From assembly GCA_944548615.1 (NCBI GenBank), contig OX155955.1:4918517-4982516 (forward strand): a stretch of 64,000 bases of DNA, read 5' to 3'. The stretch is from Micropterix aruncella. Lineage: Eukaryota > Arthropoda > Insecta > Lepidoptera > Micropterigidae. Below are positions 23,261 through 34,311 of the stretch, in pieces. The translations under genes and the position numbers were made by a program. Positions within the stretch are counted from its first letter, which is position 1; each line of letters opens with the position of its first letter. The notes beneath the pieces were generated by a model, which made no database searches, was not told where the DNA came from, and saw nothing but the letters and a program-made list of their open reading frames with translations.

Positions 23261-23417
23261 AAATAAAAATATGAATTTCTCTAGTAAACCTATAGATAAT
23301 TTTAATCGTCAGAGATGCGAGCGAGTGGTGTGTAAATTCATTGCTATTTTTAGAATGTATTTAGAGTACATTCAATTCCGTTCTTCCTTTACTAATCAAC
23401 CACTGAATGAGGCATTT

Positions 23418-23500
23418 AACCCGTTGAGTATGAGTCAACCAAATCTGGTCGCGAAACAATTATCCGTTGAGTACGAGTCGACCAAATCTGGTCGCGCGTT
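23418..23500 (+). repeat. Two 43-bp tandem units
   Basis: CCGTTGAGTATGAGTCAACC..AAATCTGGTCGCG is repeated immediately as CCGTTGAGTACGAGTCGACC..AAATCTGGTCGCG, with three differences visible. Confidence 0.9.
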
Positions 23501-23519
23501 TTTTTCACTTCTTTGACGT

Positions 23520-23690
23520 TCTCATATTTATTCATAATTATCTAATTGTTTTACAAAATGATATTTCAATATTCTATATTCGAAATTTCAATGCAATCAT
23601 TGTGCAGTTGTTCTTTTTATGATTGGTGTAGTAGTTTCGTAGTTATAGTACTTTAAGTCGAGCGCCGTCGATGTCGCCGAAAATCCTGCA
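23520..23690 (+). repeat. Dispersed repeat V, copy 1
   Basis: ATCTAATTGTTTTACAAAAT ... AATTTCAATGCAATCATT ... TTCTTTTTATGAT ... ends near GCCGTCGATGTCGCC and resembles 26055-26225 over its whole length. A decayed LINE C-terminal fragment (minus strand) follows at about 23700-23870. Confidence 0.65.
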
Positions 23691-23976
23691 GATGCATCCA
23701 TGAAAATACCCATTACTCCAAAAAACCATCTTTGTCAGTCCTGTATCAAAGTGTCTTCCTAAAATATTAAAGTAAACTCTGAACAAGGTTATAATAATGG
23801 TCTTGTCCAAACGATGTAGGTCTTCTGGGCACCTTATGTAATGGTACCTGCTCCGTATGAAAATTAAATCAGTTTTTGAATACGTTTGCCTTATTTGTAA
23901 TATTTTTGCTTTTAGTTATCTCCGTCCTTTTGATAAAAGTTGAAACGTTCGTGATATAGAATGATATAGATAGGTT

Positions 23977-24366
23977 TTAAAAACAAATCTCTATATAGAA
24001 TTGGTTCCATGCAAATATCAATAAAATTTTATTCTCTACTGGATCAATCAGCCCTCGTGTCTGTTGATTATATGGTCCTAAATATATACATTGATAGATA
24101 GCGATAGGAACAAAGCGCTCCGTATTGGAATCCAAGGCACAATAGGGAGTAATCCAGCTTTGATTAAATGCCATTTACAATGAAGTAAGTGGGGGTTTCA
24201 ACTCCCAATATAATCAGAGACGGCGGAGAATAGAGGAGATATTCGGATCCTTGCGGATACCCACTCGGTCAGCGCTGAGGAATGCCCGCCTCGCTTGGAG
24301 GCTATCTACTCATCACAATTAATAAATCCGAGAGGCACCGGGAAACACGCACAATCTATATCAATC
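23977..24366. other. Intronic stretch, no gene seen
   Basis: No recognisable protein or repeat family was found here. Confidence 0.45.
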
Positions 24367-24403
24367 TATACTGTGTTATCGAAAACTACGATAACACAGT
24401 ATA
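24367..24403. repeat. Perfect 15-bp inverted repeat, 7-nt loop
   Basis: TATACTGTGTTATCG and CGATAACACAGTATA flank the loop AAAACTA. The hairpin sits exactly at the left edge of the next dispersed repeat. Confidence 0.92.
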
Positions 24404-24670
24404 CCCCAGACAGTAGCTTCTCTTAGAACAAAATTAAAATCAAAACAAATACGACACGAGTCGTAAGGGCTCGCATTTGCTCGCCAGATGTTTCGCTACT
24501 CGGCCTACGCAGATGTCCTAATGCTCGAAAACGTCGTCATCCTTTACCTGGCCGTATTGCTAAATGTTCACGTTCATCGTGACGGACCCCTCTGCCCACA
24601 TTCCTCGCACCCTCTTCCCGCATTGCCTTGTAGCTCGAGAGTAAAGCTACTGGTTGGTATGACGATACTA
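24395..24670 (+). repeat. GC-rich dispersed repeat U, copy 1
   Basis: CAGTAGCTTCTCTTAGAACA, ACGACACGAGTCGTAAGGGC, CTACGCAGATGTCCTAATGC and GCTCGAGAGTAAAGCTACTG align in order with 44275-44545 (CAGTAGCGTCTCTTAGAACA and so on). It is non-coding and the class is unknown. Confidence 0.7.
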
Positions 24671-26050
24671 ACCAGTGCAGTGGTACGCAACCTTGGGGTC
24701 GCAAAATATGCTAATGGAAAATCGAAGACTATCGCGGTTGTTTGACATTATAACTAAGATAATAGCGAATTTACCGCGTGAAGTTTTGTAACACCCGACG
24801 TTTCGGCAATGTTGCAACCGCCGTTGTCCAGGGTAGACTAAAGTGCTCCCAATCGTCATCTGCGGGTAGGCGGCAAACTGCTGCTGTTACTTCGTAGATT
24901 ATAACGGTGCTATGGCGACGGGTTCGGCGCGCGGGAACGCATATTACGATTACGCATATTACGCATATGCAATTTACGATTCGAAACGCCGTACTATATG
25001 CTTTCTGAGGGCGCAACGATATGGCCAAAATATCTTTAATTCAAGTTTCCGTCTGGCAATATCGAAGGACGATTTAAAAAGTGAGCATAGACTCAAACGG
25101 CAGTGTCCGCCGGTAACTCTCACGGCCGTGTATGGGTCCGCGAAATGGGTGATAAAAACTGTGTTTGTGCAGTGTTTTGTGCCATTTACTGGAGAACAGT
25201 GAGTAATTTGCATTTTTAAGTAGTTAAGGAATGAGGATTAGTCAATTGCGATAGTCCATTTGCTGTTTTTCACGAATATTTATGTAAAATGCTTCGGTGA
25301 CAACTTAGCGCCGGGAAAAGATGGCATTTTGTGTTTTGTAATGTTTATGAATTATCACGAAATATCGCGGAATATGACGTAATATCGCTTTATTTCGCTA
25401 ATAAAATAGGTATTGCTTCATTTACATCCTAAGTAATCACATAATAAGCCGTATTTTGAAAATTATAAATTGCTTCGTAATATGGCTCGCGAAAATAAAT
25501 TTGTTTTGATAATTACTATGAGAGAATTACCATACTTAGAGTGCGATTTTCTATAGTTTTTCGATGAAATGTGAATTTTTGGAGTATAATAATAAGTTGT
25601 TTTACATATAATAAGTATATAATGACACAATATATTTGAAAAAATATAAACAATTTTATAATATGAGCATGCAAAGTTTATTATCAAGTTGTGGACGCCA
25701 ACTCTCAAAACTTTAGATTTTTCTATAATATCAGACAAAGCTGAAAATTCTGGAGTAATTTTCTAAGAAGTATGATGCAGTAAAAAGTTATTTTGAAAGA
25801 ATTTCATATAAAAAAAACCGTAAGTAGTCCCAAATTAAAAATTTAAAAAAAATTTTTTTACGAGAATACATCAAATTTTTCTTGGTTGAATAACTAAATA
25901 TTTTTGTATGCAATTAAGTAAAACAAAATAATTGTTTTGGTAAAGCATTTAATAAAGAACATAACTGTATTTACAATTTTTGCATATTTTCCGTAATTTG
26001 TTATAAAAACATCGAAATGATTTTATATGCCAGTTTTTTCAGTTCGCCAA
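24671..26050. other. Intronic stretch, no gene seen
   Basis: 24770-25200 is GC-richer and open on both strands without homology. 25240-26050 is A+T-rich with nothing assignable. Confidence 0.45.
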
Positions 26051-26054
26051 CTTT

Positions 26055-26225
26055 GTAATATTTATTCATTATTATCTTAATTGTTTTACGAGATAAATTT
26101 ATAATGTTTTATATTTAAAATTTCAATGCGGTCATTTTACGGTTATTCTTTTTATGATCCGTATAGTGGTTTATAACTTATGATCGTTTTCCTCAAGGCC
26201 ATCGACTCTCGCCAATTTCACGCGC
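26055..26225 (+). repeat. Dispersed repeat V, copy 2
   Basis: Matches 23520-23690 (TATTTATTCATTATTATC ... TTTCAATGCGGTCATTTTAC ... GGCCATCGACTCTCGCC). Confidence 0.65.
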
Positions 26226-26287
26226 CAAACTGACATAACAAACGGGACGGCCGAATGGGCCGAATTTTAACTTCGCGATGTGAGGGG

Positions 26288-26320
26288 TTAACATGTGTTA
26301 ACACGATTAACACATGTTAA
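26288..26320. repeat. Perfect 14-bp inverted repeat, 5-nt loop
   Basis: TTAACATGTGTTAA, CACGA, TTAACACATGTTAA. It lies between repeat V and the Penelope-like remnant. Confidence 0.9.
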
Positions 26321-26324
26321 TCAA

Positions 26325-26711
26325 GCACGCGATCTATGTGACGCTGAGCATTTTCTGCAGGAGATGGAACATGCCAATGATGTCCTTAAAAAATAGTTAC
26401 GGAAAATATCACGAGAAACTCAGAAACCGAGCAGATCCCGAGCATTCTTACCATAGTCAAGGGAATGACAGATCGAATAAGTAAGATGCTAAACGATCTT
26501 CAAGCCGAATCAAAATATAGCTCGATCTGTGAGTCCTGTAAAGGATGTAATACCACAAACCCCGGGACGGTATAAAATCGAATGCAGCTGTGGTTTAGCC
26601 TACGTTGGACAAACGAAACGGCCCATAGCCACTCGACTGATAGAGCACATCAAAGCTGTTGAAAACGTTCAGCGAGAAAAATCGGCGATCTGCAAACATA
26701 AACTGATGTGA
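26325..26711 (+). pseudogene. Penelope-like element remnant (GIY-YIG end)
   Basis: The last 55 codons read VIPQTPGRYKIECSCGLAYV then GQTKRPIATRLIEHIKAV, the GIY-YIG endonuclease core of a Penelope-like element. It belongs to a different subfamily from the copy at 32-1281 ([17 protein letters not shown]). The upstream part, recognisable from about 26330, carries stops and frameshifts. It is a dead 5'-truncated copy on the kuz-sense strand. Confidence 0.88.
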
Positions 26712-26791
26712 ATAAGTCCTAGAACACTCTATTCTTCTTAAAATAAACGCTGATAGCTGATCAATAAAAATATATTTAAAAAAAATTAAAA

Positions 26792-27956
26792 GCCATTATT
26801 TGGTCACATTTATGTTTAACATAAATCAATTTGCTTATGTAAGCAATTATATCTAAAATTAAATTAAAATTAAATCTAGTGTGCCCCCCCTTAGCACGCA
26901 CCGTTTCTGCCATGCAGGCCGGCGCACTTGCAGTTAGTTTTTTAACGAATTCTTCGGGTATTTTGGCCCATTCTTCTTCCAGCACTCTCCACAGATCTTC
27001 CTTGTTTGTTGGACGTCTTTCTATTTTTTTGTTGTCCAAATATTCCCAAAGGTGCTCAATTAAATTAAGATCGGGATTCTGGGCAGGCCAATGAAACAAA
27101 TCAAGGACGTCAATACGTTTAAAATACAAGGACGCCAACACGTCCAAAAATATTTTTATAATTTTTTTCTGTTTTCTTGGGGTCGTCTTGCTGTATGATA
27201 AAGTTATCCCCAATCAAACGGTGTCCAGAAGGAATAGCGTACTGTTTTAGTAGTTTCATGTACCCGTCTGAATTCAGTCTCTCATGAATTCTGATCAAGG
27301 GTCCAACCCCATTCACCGAAAAACCCCCCAAACTATTACACAACCTCCGCCGTGCTTAACTGTTGCAGCCAAACACTGGTCTTTATATTGTTCTCCGGGG
27401 CCGTCTGCAGACGAATTGGCAGCGATTAGATCCACAAAGTTCGAATTTGGACTCGTCTGTCCAGAGGACTCTTTTCCACTGCTCCATGGTCCAAGCTTTA
27501 TGTTCTTGAGCAAATTTTAATCGTCGATTATTCTTACGAAGTAATGGTTGTCGCTTGGCTACACACCCTCGAAGATTATTTTTCAGCATTACTCTTCGAT
27601 GATGTAATGCTTGCGAGCCAGACAAATATATACAGAATTCAAAGTGCTTGAAATTGCGGCTATAAGAAACAAAAAAAAACACTTGGGAACTTTGCCGTGA
27701 AATGTCAATATGCTGCAATAAAAACGACAGCAACACTTACCTATATTCCAGTTATATCGCTGCGCTATTACATTATTTAGTTCTTTTTGCATTTACAATT
27801 TAGTGTAATAAAACCAAAGGGAGCATGTCCCTTCTGTACCATTTAACAACTCGTTTTTCAGTCACTGACTTAAGCAATAAAATGATGCTGAACTATACTG
27901 AAATTTGGACTAAAAAAAAGGTTGATGTCAACAAGCAAGAAGTGACAAAAAAATTA
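26792..27956 (-). mobile_element. Degenerate Tc1-like transposon
   Basis: The transposase pseudogene fills the element. The outer sequences TTATTTGGTCACATTT (left) and, reverse-complemented, AATTTTTTTGTCACTTC (right) look like eroded terminal repeats. Exact ends are uncertain. The right side runs directly into the TTAA of the 720-bp MITE copy B. Confidence 0.75.
26870..27736 (-). pseudogene. Tc1-like DD34E transposase, frameshifted
   Basis: On the minus strand three frames must be combined. They carry WTDESKFEL (first catalytic D), HGGGCVIVWG, a second-D block reading FIIQQDDPKKTEKN instead of the usual DNxPxH form, and HWPAQNPDLNLIEHLWEYLD with the third catalytic E. The ending is AKGGHTRFNF. 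Block order and the DLNxIEHLW motif identify Tc1-family transposase. At least two frameshifts and loss of the normal N-terminal paired-type domain make it inactive. Confidence 0.92.
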
Positions 27957-27963
27957 TTATTAA

Positions 27964-28683
27964 GAGCCGTATTACAAAATAGCGTAGGTATTCTTTTAAA
28001 ATGAGTTGAAAAAATGAACGCATTTTTTTTTGGATGTAACTATAAAAGATAGGATAAATAAATAAATAAATAAATAAAGAACTATTCAACCCTGGGAGAA
28101 AAACCGCGGCACTGAGCGCTCTTCTCTTGCGCAAGCAAATATATACACAATTTCTAATTGTTTTTTTGCAGTGTTTTCTCCTTTCTAATGACAATAATTT
28201 ATATTATGTCGTATTGCTAAAAGAGTGAACTTTAATATAGTATAAGTATTATATAAGAATCTTATTTTATTTCTGAGAAAATTAGAATGATACAGGAAGA
28301 TTTTTTTTTAATTTTGTGTAATTGTAAGTCATGTATACCTTGGATATGTGGTCAAAAAACGAAAAAATACAGCCGTAGTGTACATCAAGAATACATGACA
28401 GACATAAAAAAATAGTATACGGTTTTCGTTGTAGTGATATTACTGTATTAAGGAGCTCAAAGTTTGCCTTCCGAGCGTTTTACGAATAACGACTTTCGGA
28501 AAATGGGCTGAATAAGTAAATAATATTCGTTACATCTAAAATTAAAGGCCGCTATGGTCAACATCAAGAAATGGTCCAGGTAATTCAGTAATTAAAGTTT
28601 GTAGAAATCTCTTTATTTCTTGGAATTAGAACGCCAAAAATCCACTTTTCTTGCCTTTCTGGAAAAAATATGTGAACGGGCTC
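27964..28683. mobile_element. 720-bp TTAA-flanked MITE, copy B
   Basis: Same length and nearly identical sequence to 7850-8569, with TTAA at 27960-27963 and 28684-28687. Ends are GAGCCGTATTACAAAATA and, reverse-complemented, GAGCCCGTTCACATATTT. Differences from copy A are scattered substitutions and balanced small indels in the ATAA-run and GCCGTAGTGTACATCAAG region. No coding capacity. Confidence 0.92.
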
Positions 28684-28687
28684 TTAA

Positions 28688-30180
28688 CGAAATGAAGTCT
28701 TTATAACTTATTAAAGAGAATCAAAATAAAATTATAATATTTTTTTATAACGCTGTTTTATTGATTATGTAGATTTAACCAACATTGTGATTTTATTATT
28801 TTTAATTTTACAACGCTGACACATCAAATGTCACTTTCGACTGTTAGATGTTTTTTATGGTAGATATTTCGCTTTGATGAAAACATTATTATTAGGACAA
28901 AAAAACAGAGGAATAATCACGAACACTGAAAAACCCTTACAATTATCATGCACCTATGCACAAAAACTAATTTCTGTTACAAGAGTTCAAAAACATGGCT
29001 GAGGACGATTGACCTCCAGATTACTTGTTTAAATGGACTAGCGCCCAATTCCGTGCATATTTCCAAGGTTTTCGTAATTTCACTGCTTAGAAAAACTAAT
29101 CAAAACACCTTTATGAATGAAATTTATTTTAAATCTATTATATAATTTTCTTTGTTGAAATGCAGCAAAATGGAAGGAGATACCTCGAATGCCATAAAAT
29201 ATTAAAAATGTAATCCTTTCGGTCAATATCTATAATAACCTTTATATAAAACAGATTTTGACAAAAGGGTTTCATTGCAGACGTGGATATTTAGTACTTA
29301 GTCGAAACGACAAGTTACAAGTTACATTTTTATTCTGTGCTTCAGATTTCAGAGCAATCTTGGAAGTACGATTGTATTAGAACGTGGTTATCTTGGGTCC
29401 TCTTAAATTCTTTCTTAGTGATTCTTTTCTAGTGATGAGTTTCTAGTTTGACTACATTACATTTACGTCGTGTCCAATTGGCGGCTAAAACCGCTCTTGG
29501 ACATGTCAAAATATTTGTGTTTTAAGTAGTAAGTCTCATTACTACTTTAATCTTTACTTAACGTACATACATTATTTTAAAAAAATATATAGTATCTAAG
29601 AAACTTTGGAACCTTCTAAAAGTAGAATTACTTTAGAATCGTAGAATCTATTACTCTATTACTCGTAGAATCGTATTACAAAACAAATTAAAAGCTTATT
29701 TAATAAAATAGTCAATAATTCTAATGGCTACCTACTAAACACACAATAATTAAAATAGTCAGTTAAAAGTTGAATAATCAAAGCAGAAGCCTAACAATTG
29801 AAACAGTCGACAAATCGAATATATACGTACTAAAAACTGTACATAGTAACATCCAAAATAGTAAGTAAATTGTTAAATAATCAAAATAAAGCTAAATCTT
29901 ACATTTAAATACTAAAAGCACATATATAATTATCATTCAAATTGGTACAATATTTGCAAAGTCATGGCCCTCGAACTCGGTCAGACTATGGAAAGGGTGG
30001 CCTATCAGCATCTCCTTAATGTTTTTTTTTAAATTGTTTGTCCTCCAGTTGTTTGATAGTGGCACGGAGTAAATTGTAGAATTTAATGCTAAGGTATAAG
30101 TAGCTCTTCTGTACTTTTGCCAGTCTTGTTCGGGGCACTAATTTCAGTGATGACTTTTACCCCAGTGATTATTTTCTATT
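28688..30180. other. Intronic stretch with LINE 3'-type sequence, no gene
   Basis: 29660-29930 is A-rich with repeated AAATAGTCAATAAT-like phrases. 29980-30140 resembles a decayed minus-strand LINE C-terminal region (GTGGCACGGAGTAAATTGTA ... TAAGTAGCTCTTCTGTACTT). The rest is unassigned. Confidence 0.45.
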
Positions 30181-30194
30181 CTCAAATAAAAAAC

Positions 30195-30840
30195 TTTAAA
30201 AATCGTATAATATTATTATTAATAATAAGAATAAAACGATATATTTAACGAAACAAATCGGCGAGCTTATTGCGTTGAAGCAATATCTTGCAGCTAACCT
30301 TAACCTAATATGACAACATGTTTTGCTGTAAAAATAAGATGTAACTATTATTAAAATCACTTATAACGGTAGCTCTTATCAAATGTATCTAATATTAAAA
30401 TCCACAGAAAATGAAACATAAAACATTTTTTTAAAGCAGTAAACCTTTAATGACACAGGTAAGGGGGAGGGGAGGGAATAAGATATATTTATGAGCGGCT
30501 GTTTAAGTGTTCTTTGAACCTGCGTCTGAAGCAATATAAACTCGATGCTGTCCTTTTATGTGTGAGTAAAGCATTCAAGATACGGGCTCCATGTACTTAG
30601 AAGCAGTACGAGTAGAAATAACATCTGAGAAGAGTGATCGAGAGCAGTAGGTTGTCTTCGGATCTCAGATGGCGCCCGTGAGCTGATAAAGCATTAAACC
30701 TACTTATTAGATATCTCGGATCTGCCACCTCTAAGATTCTGAAGATCTTCGTCCGTCAGCCAGTGAAGTCTCCTTCTGTACTTCGGAATATGGTCGTACT
30801 TTCTTAGGTCACAAATACAAGATTATTACAATGTTTCAAT
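30195..30840 (-). pseudogene. LINE 3' fragment, family with (TTA)n tail
   Basis: The 3'UTR (GGCGAGCTTATTGCGTTGAA, GCAGCTAACCTTAACCTA) with a (TAT/ATT)n tail at about 30208-30225, and the coding remnant containing CAGGTTCAAAGAACACTT when reverse-complemented, match 33290-33685 on the other strand. The coding part is broken by stops. Confidence 0.8.
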
Positions 30841-31029
30841 AACTTTTAATACGATGTTACAAAATTAATAAAATGAGTCGATGACTAAGGAAAAATATTT
30901 TTGGACGGCTAAATGATTTTTTGTTGAACGTAATTTTGAAGGAGATTATGTGAGATAAATACGTAAGTTAGTTACAATAGGTATAAGAGTGTATTCTTTC
31001 ATCGTTATTAAAAGCACTTAGTATCGAGG

Positions 31030-31230
31030 TGAGGAGGTGAGGTTAAAAATTCTTGCACGACTTCACAAACGCATTTCTCGTCGGGGTTAATGGCATTATA
31101 CAACTTTTATCAGACGCCACAAAGGTCTACCCTGCCCGTTAACTTGATGTCACACTTAAAAATTGTTGCACGACTTTACCAGCATATTTCTCATCGCGGT
31201 TAATAGTAATTTATAACTTTGATCACACCC
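31030..31230 (+). repeat. Two ~110-bp diverged tandem units
   Basis: TTAAAAATTCTTGCACGACT ... GCATTTCTCGTCGGGGTTAAT is repeated as TTAAAAATTGTTGCACGACT ... CATATTTCTCATCGCGGTTAAT about 110 bp downstream. No gene was seen in 30841-32142 otherwise. Confidence 0.8.
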
Positions 31231-32142
31231 CGAAACTCCCAGCCCGCTCCGTTCGGTCTGACGCAAAACCACCCACTTTAATCAACAGTTGAGCCAATAA
31301 AGCGCACCTAAATCTGCGCGGTCGCCTACCTTCAATATTTCGTCTGGTTGGTGACAATGGAGTATTAAGCCGCCGCTGAGCCTCTCTAATCGGATCATTT
31401 TTATACGAGAAAGAAGAAAAAAAAGCATCAAAGTAAAAAGGGCATTTTTCATCAGTATTATTTTTTTTATCTGTCTGGGAAAAGTAATCACGAAATACTT
31501 TGATTTCGCGGAGCCGAAATATGTAAGTAGAATATTAGAGAAAGAAAATAGTACTTTCTGGGTCATGCTCGTTAGCGTGCTTCAATACCATACTTAGACA
31601 TTATTCCGTCAAAAAGTGGAGAAGTAACGTTGGGAATTTTATAGCGTTGAAATATTATTTTAAGGCCGATTGACAGTAACTCACATGTTAAATAGAGGGG
31701 CATATTCATTGTCTATAATAAATGAAATAAAACATTTTATTAACTATTATTATTTTAAATGGACAAGAAAAAAAACAGTCAGATTTTATAGATCAGAGCG
31801 CACATTTTGTTATTGCCGTCCCTTTCCGAAACGATTGCCCAGCAAAACGTAATGTTATTTCATTACGTCGCGACCTCGAGTTCTTGCTACTAAGATGACA
31901 GCGTGTCATTTCATACGTATGGTCGTAAGTCGGAGTATGAATCATGTTGAAGCTACAGTATACTGTTATTTCTATAATAACTGTAAGGAACATGTTAATA
32001 CATATAATCGAGTAATGGAGTTTAATTTTTTTCGAATTCAACGAAATTACGATGGGAACATCATTATTCTGTTTAAAACCGTATTAGCAAAATGGTAATA
32101 TACATAATAAGAAATCCAATATTTTCTCAGAGTAATGAATAG

Positions 32143-32493
32143 TCCTACTACTATTATAAGCGCGAAAGTTTGTAAGAATGTATGTATGGATGTTTGTTAC
32201 TCTTTCACGCAAAAACTACTGAATGGATTTTGATGAAACTTTACAATAATATAGCTTACACATCAGAATAACACATAGGCTATAATTTATAAAGATATAA
32301 TGTGAATTATCTAAAATATAACGATAAGTGTCAAGTAAGTAGGAAAAAAATCTACTATCTGTGAGCTATTCTGGCGTGCGCCGCAAAAACCGTTGGAGTT
32401 ACACGTATATAATGTATAATTATATATGTTTCTATTAGTAGTATTATCACAATTTTCCATCACCACGCGGGTGAAACCGCGGGGCGCAGCTAG
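32143..32493 (+). mobile_element. Helitron-like element (Lep1-type), copy 1
   Basis: Starts TCCTACTACTATTATAAGCG and ends with ACCGCGGGGCGCAGCTAG followed by T, with a short GC-rich hairpin just before the CTAG end. TC...CTRR ends without inverted repeats or target duplication are the Helitron signature. This TACTAATATTATAAA-type start is common in Lepidoptera. Non-autonomous. Confidence 0.8.
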
Positions 32494-32872
32494 TTTTGTA
32501 TAAAGAACTGATTTATTATGAATACCAATAATATAACCAATGATATCAATAATAAGAATTAATGTAATATGAAATGCATTGGTCTGCTCTTTAACTCACT
32601 AATTCCTATCTCATTCATTTATATTCATCATCACTCGTTCGTATTCGGCTTGCTGAAACTGTCGCTACACGATTCCCTCTACTTGTCACGCTCCTCATGC
32701 ATGAGATACGAGTTTAAAGCCGAACAATCTGACGGCGACGTTCTGGAGTTGCGACGAGGCGGAAGACCGACGGTGGTAGACAAGCGAGCTCGTTCGTACG
32801 TGGGGAAACTTTCATAAAACAGATATTATAATCTTCAAATATAGGTTCGTACCTAGAAACTTTTAATTACAG

Positions 32873-32973
32873 CGATGGAAGACGCGGAAACTGGGGCGAG
32901 ATACTGGGGTTCGCTTACACTCGCTGTCTTTAGCGACGAAGTAGCTAATTCCAGAAGGGATTTGACGAAAATG
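32873..32973 (+). other. Candidate exon-like segment
   Basis: TTTTAATTACAG is followed by 101 bases at about 50% GC, starting CGATGG and ending at ATG/GTAATA. From the internal ATG there are exactly 33 codons without a stop (MEDAETGARYWGSLTLAVFS at the start). It could be an exon of an unknown nested gene. Its length is not a multiple of three, so inclusion in kuz would break the frame into the next exon. No homology recognised. Confidence 0.25.
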
Positions 32974-33289
32974 GTAATAGATAAGAATTTTAATTTAACA
33001 TATCGTCAATATAACATATAAAGCAGGGGTCCCTAAACTTTTTTATCTCGTATACCCCTTACCATGTTTTTCGGTTTTGGGTAGACCCCATGCTTCTTAC
33101 CCGGTATTATTTTTTTGCCAATTAATTCAGTTCGAATGTGTTTTTGGCAGATGGTACTGCGCGCGTATGCGTGTAACATAATGATACTGGTATATATAAT
33201 AATGTACAAGTGTTTAAGTTTAAAACGTATTGCGACCACAAAGCAAATGCCTACAACTTACATTTTTTTACGAAATTGTGCCAATTAAT

Positions 33290-33690
33290 TGTAGTAAAGT
33301 GTGCACTCCTTCTCTGTACGTGGAGCCAGTCTCTGAAATGCTTTACCCACGCGTATAAGGATAGCACCCAGTTTGTTTTGCTTCAAACGCAGGTTCAAAG
33401 AACACTTGAACCCACGCTCATAAACTTTTCCTTATTTTTCCTTATTTTTTCCTCCCTTATGCGGTCCCTGCGTCATTATAGGTTTATTGTTTGTTTTTTC
33501 TTAAATTTATTGTTTTGCTTTCCTGCTCAATTTAAATGTTTAAAATTTAATTTATTAGTTTATTTTTACCGCTTAACATGTTATTCCACTGGGTTAAGGT
33601 TAGCTGTAAGATATTGCTTTTAGGCAATAAGCTCGCCTCTTTGTTCAAGCAAATAAAACGTTTAGTTATTATTATTATTATTAGTAAATG
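33290..33690 (+). pseudogene. LINE 3' fragment with (ATT)n tail, nested
   Basis: The coding remnant CTTCAAACGCAGGTTCAAAG..AACACTT and the 3'UTR GGTTAAGGTTAGCTGTAAGA ... AATAAGCTCGCC end in (TTA)n at 33668-33686. It is homologous to 30195-30840 in reverse. Severely 5'-truncated. Confidence 0.82.
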
Positions 33691-33721
33691 GAATAAAATA
33701 GTCCACTATAAATTCCCTAAT

Positions 33722-33948
33722 TCGCTACTAATATTATACTTGCGAAAGTAAGTTTGCATACAAAGCCACAGTAATTTGTTGTCGGTCTGTTTGTTACGTT
33801 TTCACGTAAAAACTAAGCAACAAATCTCCGTGATCTTTTGCATAGGTATAGTTAGAGGTCTAGCTAGTTCAAAAGTTAACCGCGGTTTTTTTTAAATACA
33901 CGCAGGAAAATAAAAACGTCAGCGGGTTGAGTTGCGGGCAACTGCTAG
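33722..33948 (+). mobile_element. Helitron-like element, nested copy
   Basis: Starts TCGCTACTAATATTATACTT and ends GTTGCGGGCAACTGCTAG followed by T. GTTGC..GCAAC forms the terminal hairpin before CTAG. Diverged from the copies at 32143 and 58026. Confidence 0.72.
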
Positions 33949-34311
33949 TTGATGATAATTCTTAAACACTTTCATATATCAGACAATATACTAAATAACT
34001 TGATTTTTAATACAATTCTTTGTCACGTTTCATGAACATTTATTTTGACTTCCTAGGTAGTTTTATAATGTATGTAGATAGAAAGATGTCTTTATATTAT
34101 AAGAAAGTATTATGTAAGTTACTCTTTGTGTATGTGGATTATTCCATTCATAGAAAGCCAAAATTAAAGTCACCACCTGCTTAAAAATGTTCTACTATCA
34201 TTGACCCCCATTTACATTTCATGGAACCCCATTTTTTTTTCGCTGACACGGACCTCTTGCAGGTCATCGTCGACCCTTGGGGTTCGATATATACCACTTT
34301 GAGTACCACTG

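Larger units (their letters stand above)
33024..34311. mobile_element. hAT-like element hosting nested insertions
   Basis: The left end CAGGGGTCCCTAAACTTTTT and the reverse complement of the right end CAGTGGTACTCAAAGTGG are matching hAT-type termini. They are flanked by a diverged 8-bp pair, ATATAAAG (33016-33023) and ATCTTAAG (34312-34319), with T and A at the favoured positions 2 and 7. Inside lie a LINE fragment (33290-33685) and a Helitron-like copy (33722-33948). No transposase was seen. Confidence 0.65.

Noticed and set aside
24771..25213. Pair of opposed ~80-95-codon frames
   Set aside because: Both strands open without homology; no support for either.
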